DNA of 13,679 nt, taken from NCBI GenBank assembly GCA_015522095.1, contig WAMX01000050.1:1-13679 (forward strand). The letters are read 5' to 3'. The notes below the pieces were generated by a model, which was not told the DNA's origin, did not search any database, and saw only the letters and a list, made by a program, of their open reading frames with translations. The stretch comes from Nanobdellati archaeon (GTDB lineage: Archaea > SpSt-1190). Shown one piece after another: positions 12,517 through 13,679 of the stretch (position 1 is its first letter; each line of letters starts with the position of its first letter). The position numbers and the translations under genes were made by a program.

Positions 12517-13182
12517 ATGGTGAGGATAGGGACATCAGGATGGAGTTACCTTCCAAAGAAGCTCGTGAGCCCCGGGGAGAGCAGGCTCACGGCGTACGCC
12601 CGCATTTTCAATGTCGCGGAGGTCAACTCCACCTTTTACCAGATGCCAAAGACGAGCACCGCGCGCGCCTGGAGGAAGGAGGCAGACGCGGTGAACAGGG
12701 ATTTTGAGTTCACCGTTAAGGTTCCCAAGCTCATCACGCACGTGAGCGGGTTCACCGACCTCGCAACGTGGGAGAAGATAAAGGCGATAGGGGAGGCGCT
12801 GGGCGCGAAGATAATGGTCTTCCAGACGCCGCCCAATTTCAAGGACACGCCCGAGAATGTTGAAAGGGTCAGGAAATTCTTCTCGCAGGCAGAGGGGTTT
12901 ATGTTTGCAGTGGAGCCAAGGGGCTGGTCAAGGGAGACTGTGGAGGAGGTCTTCCCGGAGCTCGGGCTCATACACATTGTGGATCCCTTCAAGGAGAAGC
13001 CCATAAAGCAGAAGGTCAATTACTACAGGCTGCACGGGCGGGGGAAGATAATGTACCGCTACCGCTTCAAGGATGAGGACCTCGCATTCCTGAAGAAGAC
13101 CATAAAGAAGAGGGACTACCTCCTCTTCAACAACATATTCATGTATGATGATGCAATGAAGATGATGGAGCTGGTGAAATGA
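12517..13182 (+). CDS. DUF72 family protein
   Basis: A 221-residue protein of the DUF72 (YecE-like) family, TIM-barrel-like proteins of unknown biochemical function. Family landmarks are GTSGWSY at 5-11, EVNSTFYQMP at 35-44, FTVKVPKLITH at 65-75, VFQTPPNF near 107-114, AVEPRGWS and the YYRLHGRG segment in the last third. It has no signal peptide or membrane helix, so it is cytoplasmic. The family average is near 240 residues, so this copy looks complete though compact. The ATG at 12517 is supported by the upstream A/T box and by immediate homology-like sequence (MVRIGTSGW). Its TGA overlaps the ATG of the IPK gene as ATGA, so the two are probably translated together. A metabolic link to isoprenoids is unproven. 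Confidence 0.9.
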   Translation: MVRIGTSGWSYLPKKLVSPGESRLTAYARIFNVAEVNSTFYQMPKTSTARAWRKEADAVNRDFEFTVKVPKLITHVSGFTDLATWEKIKAIGEALGAKIMVFQTPPNFKDTPENVERVRKFFSQAEGFMFAVEPRGWSRETVEEVFPELGLIHIVDPFKEKPIKQKVNYYRLHGRGKIMYRYRFKDEDLAFLKKTIKKRDYLLFNNIFMYDDAMKMMELVK

Positions 13183-13679
13183 TTTTCCTGAAGCTCGGGG
13201 GATCCATCATAACCCACAAGGACCGGCCATTCTCTGTGAACTGGGAGGTCCTGGGAAGGCTTGCGGGGGAGGTGTCGGAGCTTGAGGAAAGGATGGTAAT
13301 AGGGCACGGCGGCGGGAGCTTCGGGCACTATGTTGCGGAGGAGTACGGGGGCAGGGACGAGGGCTTCCCCAAGATATGTGCGGCCATGGACAAGCTCAAC
13401 CAGATGGTGGTCGCGAGTCTCATTTCAAAGGAGGTCCCTGCAATCGGGTTCCACCCGAGGAACTTCATGCTGGCGCGGGGCGGCGAGCTCGAGATGATTG
13501 AGGCAAGGCCCCTTGTCGAAATCTCAAGGAAATTTGTGCCGGTGGTGCACGGTGATGCAATCCTCGACCTTGAGGAGGGCTACACCATATTCTCAACGGA
13601 GCGTGTCTTCAGGGAGATTGGGAGGCACCTGAAGCCGAAGAAGGTGCTTCTGGCAAGCAGCAGCCCGGTCATCATAGAC
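13179..13679 (+). CDS. ipk: isopentenyl phosphate kinase, 3' end cut by the window
   Basis: The first 167 residues of an amino-acid-kinase-fold enzyme that phosphorylates isopentenyl phosphate to isopentenyl diphosphate with ATP, the last step of the archaeal alternative mevalonate route. Visible motifs are KLGGSIIT at 5-12 (ATP phosphate loop with Lys5), GHGGGSFGHY at 42-51 with the substrate-binding His50 that distinguishes isopentenyl phosphate kinases, and VPVVHGDAILD near 125-135. About 90-100 C-terminal residues should lie beyond the window. The ATG overlaps the DUF72 stop and has GGAG and GGTG upstream. The fosfomycin kinase branch shares this fold, but the archaeal lipid context and the GGGSFGH motif favour IPK. 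Its product feeds the prenyl diphosphate synthase encoded 3.5 kb upstream. Confidence 0.9.
   Translation, partial: MIFLKLGGSIITHKDRPFSVNWEVLGRLAGEVSELEERMVIGHGGGSFGHYVAEEYGGRDEGFPKICAAMDKLNQMVVASLISKEVPAIGFHPRNFMLARGGELEMIEARPLVEISRKFVPVVHGDAILDLEEGYTIFSTERVFREIGRHLKPKKVLLASSSPVIID

Noticed and set aside
1..13679. CRISPR arrays, insertion sequences, toxin-antitoxin or defence modules
   Set aside because: I found no regularly spaced repeats, transposase motifs, terminal inverted repeats or known defence domains in any frame.

Overview
The window is archaeal and gene-dense. The signs are an archaeal-type SecF/SecD pair, short-chain isoprenyl diphosphate synthase, isopentenyl phosphate kinase (IPK), archaeosortase, DUF460 protein, RecJ-like DHH exonuclease, and an archaeal-looking RNase P RNA. 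A/T-rich TATA-like boxes sit about 22-25 nt upstream of many first genes. Coding DNA is GC-rich with much AGG arginine; intergenic DNA is AT-rich and very short. I cannot fix the lineage: a small-genome archaeon (DPANN-like) or a euryarchaeote would both fit.

Layout. 1-717 (+): C-terminal part of an unrecognised Cys-rich, probably extracellular protein. 714-1232 (-): CDP-alcohol phosphatidyltransferase, divergent from a two-helix membrane protein (1279-1521, +). 1493-2164 (-): TrmI-type tRNA m1A methyltransferase. 2191-3645 (-): secreted NosD-like beta-helix protein, divergent from a PRC-barrel protein (3730-3972, +). 3975-4976 (-): a nucleotidyltransferase-like protein with a degraded signature and hexapeptide repeats. 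5006-7086 (-): secF-secD operon. 7155-9624 (+): operon of a small membrane protein, RecJ-like DHH protein and geranylgeranyl diphosphate synthase. 9740-9994 (-): RNase P RNA, which no protein reading frame explains; a second copy of its 3' end lies 102 nt downstream. 10034-11176 (+): MFS-type transporter. 11173-12473 (-): DUF460 protein then archaeosortase. 12517-13679 (+): DUF72 protein then IPK, cut by the window end.

How the genes work together. IPK, the prenyl diphosphate synthase and the CDP-alcohol phosphatidyltransferase all fit archaeal membrane lipid synthesis: isopentenyl diphosphate, C20 chain, polar head group. SecD/SecF, the signal-peptide NosD-like protein and the archaeosortase fit export and anchoring of surface proteins. 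TrmI and RNase P RNA serve tRNA maturation.

Expression logic. Genes at the head of transcription units mostly lack a Shine-Dalgarno sequence and have an A/T box about 22-25 nt upstream of the start codon, which suggests leaderless mRNAs. Genes inside operons have ATGA overlaps and GGAGG- or GGTG-type sites. At three divergent gene pairs one A/T box lies at the exact or near-exact midpoint between the two predicted transcript starts. Convergent genes overlap at or near their stop codons.

The points most worth a second look are the duplicated RNase P RNA 3' end, the symmetric shared promoters, the nucleotidyltransferase missing its signature residues, and the archaeosortase with a possible substrate-like tail on the NosD-like protein.
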